A stretch of 64,000 nucleotides of DNA from Runella sp. CRIBMP (GTDB taxonomy: Bacteria; Bacteroidota; Bacteroidia; Cytophagales; Spirosomataceae): the NCBI RefSeq assembly GCF_009905605.1, contig NZ_JAAAKZ010000010.1:62001-126000 (forward strand), given 5' to 3'. The translations under genes were made by a program, and so were the position numbers. Under the pieces are notes generated by a model. It had not been told where the DNA came from. It saw nothing but the letters and a program-made list of their open reading frames with translations, and did not search any database. Shown one piece after another: positions 62,426-64,000 of the stretch (positions are counted from its first letter, which is position 1; the number at the start of each line of letters is the position of its first letter).

Positions 62426-63586
62426 CTACCCAATCGCCTCAGCACCCGTATCTTTCCAGCTTCGCGAATTGGCTGATTCAATGACCGCTTCGCATACTTT
62501 TTGGGTTTGGAGCGCGTCTCTGAACGTGGGGCCGCAAGGCTCGCCCGTTTCGAGGCTTTTGAGGAAATCGGCCACTTGGTGAATGAAGCTGTGCTCGTAG
62601 CCGATGCCGCAGCCCGGAATCCACCAACGGTTCATGTACGGTTGGTCGCCGTCGGTCACGTGGATAGAGCGCCAGCCGCGCACGATAGATTCGTCGCTGT
62701 GGTCAAAATATTCGAGGCGGTTCAGGTCGTGCAGATCCCAGCGGATAGACGCGTGCTCACCGTTGATTTCAAAGGTATAGAGGGCTTTGTGGCCACGAGC
62801 ATAGCGCGTAGACTCAAAAAGCCCCAGTGAACCGTTGGCAAAATGGCAATGGAAAAGGCAGGCATCGTCGATACCCACGGGCTGTACTTTACCCGTGATT
62901 TGGTGCATACGCTCTTTCACGAAGGTTTCGGTCATGGCCGATACGTCGGTAATGGCACCATTGAGCCACATGGCGGTATCAATACAGTGCGCCAATAAGT
63001 CGCCCGTTACGCCCGAACCAGCCGAATCTACATCCATGCGCCACAGGCCCGTTCCGCCCTGCGGCAGGTCGGCGTTGATGGTCCAGTCTTGGAGGAAGTT
63101 GGCGCGGTAGTGAAATATCTTGCCCAGCTTGCCCGAATCCACGATTTGCTTCGCCAAAGTCACGGCGGGTATGCGGCGGTAGTTGTACCAAACGGTGGTT
63201 TTCACGCCCGCTTTTTCGGCGGCTTCCACCATCGTTTCACCTTCGGCCAGGGTGCGCGCCAGTGGTTTTTCGCACAGAATCATCTTACCCGCAGCGGCAG
63301 CGGCCAAAGCGATTTCGGCGTGGCTGTCGTTGGGCGTACAGATGTCGATGGCGTCAATATCATCGCGGGCCACGAGTGCTTTCCAATCCGTTTCGTAAGA
63401 TTCGAAGCCCCATTGTTCGGCAAACGCCTTTACCTTCTCGGCGTTGCGCGAGCAAACCGCCTTCAATACGGGATGATATTCTAATTCAGGAAAAAAATTT
63501 GCAATTCGGTTATATCCATTGGAGTGCGTACGGCCCATCAAACCCGTTCCTACCAATCCAATGCGTATTTGTTTTTTTTGTGCCAT
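62426..63586 (-). CDS. Gfo/Idh/MocA family oxidoreductase
   Basis: 386 residues. NAD(P)-binding start [26 protein letters not shown], then [50 protein letters not shown] with the EKP motif, and a C-terminal alpha/beta domain ([11 protein letters not shown] ... [33 protein letters not shown]). Oxidises or epimerises a sugar or inositol-type substrate. It may function with the upstream truncated gene at 63681, 94 bases away on the same strand. Probably part of sugar catabolism. Confidence 0.94.
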   Translation of the reverse strand: MAQKKQIRIGLVGTGLMGRTHSNGYNRIANFFPELEYHPVLKAVCSRNAEKVKAFAEQWGFESYETDWKALVARDDIDAIDICTPNDSHAEIALAAAAAGKMILCEKPLARTLAEGETMVEAAEKAGVKTTVWYNYRRIPAVTLAKQIVDSGKLGKIFHYRANFLQDWTINADLPQGGTGLWRMDVDSAGSGVTGDLLAHCIDTAMWLNGAITDVSAMTETFVKERMHQITGKVQPVGIDDACLFHCHFANGSLGLFESTRYARGHKALYTFEINGEHASIRWDLHDLNRLEYFDHSDESIVRGWRSIHVTDGDQPYMNRWWIPGCGIGYEHSFIHQVADFLKSLETGEPCGPTFRDALQTQKVCEAVIESANSRSWKDTGAEAIG

Positions 63587-63638
63587 TTTTCTTTAAGTTG
63601 TTAAGGGTTAACAAATTACAAAGCTACACTTCGAAAGA

Positions 63639-63671
63639 AGACGTGGAAAGTTTTTGAAACTTCCCACGTCT
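63639..63671 (-). terminator. Hairpin between the partial gene and the Gfo/Idh/MocA gene
   Basis: AGACGTGG pairs with CCACGTCT, with AAAGTTTTTGAAACTT forming the apex; follows the stop codon at 63681 by 10 bases. No long T run, so it may only partly terminate transcription into 63586-62426. Confidence 0.55.
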
Positions 63672-63680
63672 ATAAATTTC

Positions 63681-64000
63681 TTATGCTTCGTACCAGCCGT
63701 GTGCCTTACGCACGTTGATCATCGTAGCCAGAATGTCATTCCAAGTTTGTTGCTTGGTCATCACCTCGTTGGCAAACATACAGCCATCCCAGCAAATGTG
63801 CTTGAAGGCTTTGGTAAGCTCACCACTTTCGTCGCGGAGCCAAAGTCCAGCGTCATGCACTACGTCCAATTTTCCGTTGGGGTCAGTGGCCAAGCAGTGG
63901 CGACCCGTTTTATCGTGTGAGCCTGTTCCGTGTACGGTTCCGTCGTTTTGAGCCACGTGGAAATCAATCGTCCAAGGACGAAGCGCTGCGGTCAATTTCT
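63681..64000 (-). CDS. C-terminal part of an unrecognised protein (5' end beyond window)
   Basis: The frame is open from the window edge to a stop at 63681, 106 codons. Visible end: [85 protein letters not shown]. No start codon is inside the window. The family is not recognised, but its neighbour suggests sugar metabolism. Confidence 0.7.
   Translation of the reverse strand, partial: KLTAALRPWTIDFHVAQNDGTVHGTGSHDKTGRHCLATDPNGKLDVVHDAGLWLRDESGELTKAFKHICWDGCMFANEVMTKQQTWNDILATMINVRKAHGWYEA

Overview
The window looks like a chromosome segment from a Bacteroidota bacterium of the order Cytophagales; a Runella- or Dyadobacter-like member of the Spirosomataceae is my best guess. Reasons seen in the sequence: a SusC/SusD pair, type IX secretion sorting domains of both types (C-terminal CHU_C-like at 18280-20022, type A-like at the end of 12272-17209), a gingipain-fold PorU-like protein, and repeated exact matches to the Bacteroidota housekeeping promoter (TTTG or TTG, 19-20 bases, TAnnTTTG). 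The genus is an inference. Most of the window is ordinary core and lifestyle genes; accessory DNA is concentrated at 39.1-40.5 kb and 57.3-62.3 kb.

Layout. 1-6.3 kb: a secreted protein with calcium-type repeats (cut by the window edge), an outer-membrane porin followed by an ammonium transporter, and a ferredoxin divergent from a LuxC-type acyl-CoA reductase. 6.3-9.4 kb: a GCS2-type carboxylate-amine ligase, an ATP-grasp ligase and an alpha/beta-hydrolase, a likely small-molecule or peptide amidoligase pathway. 9.6-12 kb: pdxJ, a RidA-family gene and a thiolase. 12.3-20 kb: a 1645-residue PorU2-like C25 protein, an acyltransferase and a T9SS type B cargo protein. 20-29 kb: esterase, sodium symporter, NUDIX hydrolase, the lemA-TPM-TPM operon, a GH3 family enzyme, a glycerophosphodiesterase, and leuA, whose leader looks like a complete Leu/Ile attenuator. 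29-35 kb: a GMC oxidoreductase and a six-gene ABC transporter operon with a YtrA-type GntR regulator and a candidate palindromic operator. 35-39 kb: a DnaQ-like exonuclease, a secreted protein of unknown function, a MacB-type permease and tRNA-Leu(CAA).

39.1-40.5 kb is a scar of decayed genes next to the tRNA. 40.6-57.3 kb is a carbohydrate-related block: two large c-type-cytochrome/beta-propeller proteins, SusC and SusD, a complete ribose-type (CUT2) ABC importer, and a DUF5916 outer-membrane barrel protein. 57.4-62.2 kb is accessory DNA in which two structured repeat families, called A and B here, alternate (A B A B A B) around a DUF433/DUF5615 toxin-antitoxin pair whose toxin carries an amber stop, a small two-gene unit, a CrtA-like gene and an A+T-rich DUF262-Schlafen/AlbA fusion that is a candidate phage-defence gene. 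The window ends with a Gfo/Idh/MocA oxidoreductase and the tail of another gene.

The items most worth a second look are the leuA leader, the A/B repeats (paired base changes between copies suggest a conserved fold), the DUF262-AlbA fusion, the amidoligase cluster and the YtrA-type operon with its double operator.
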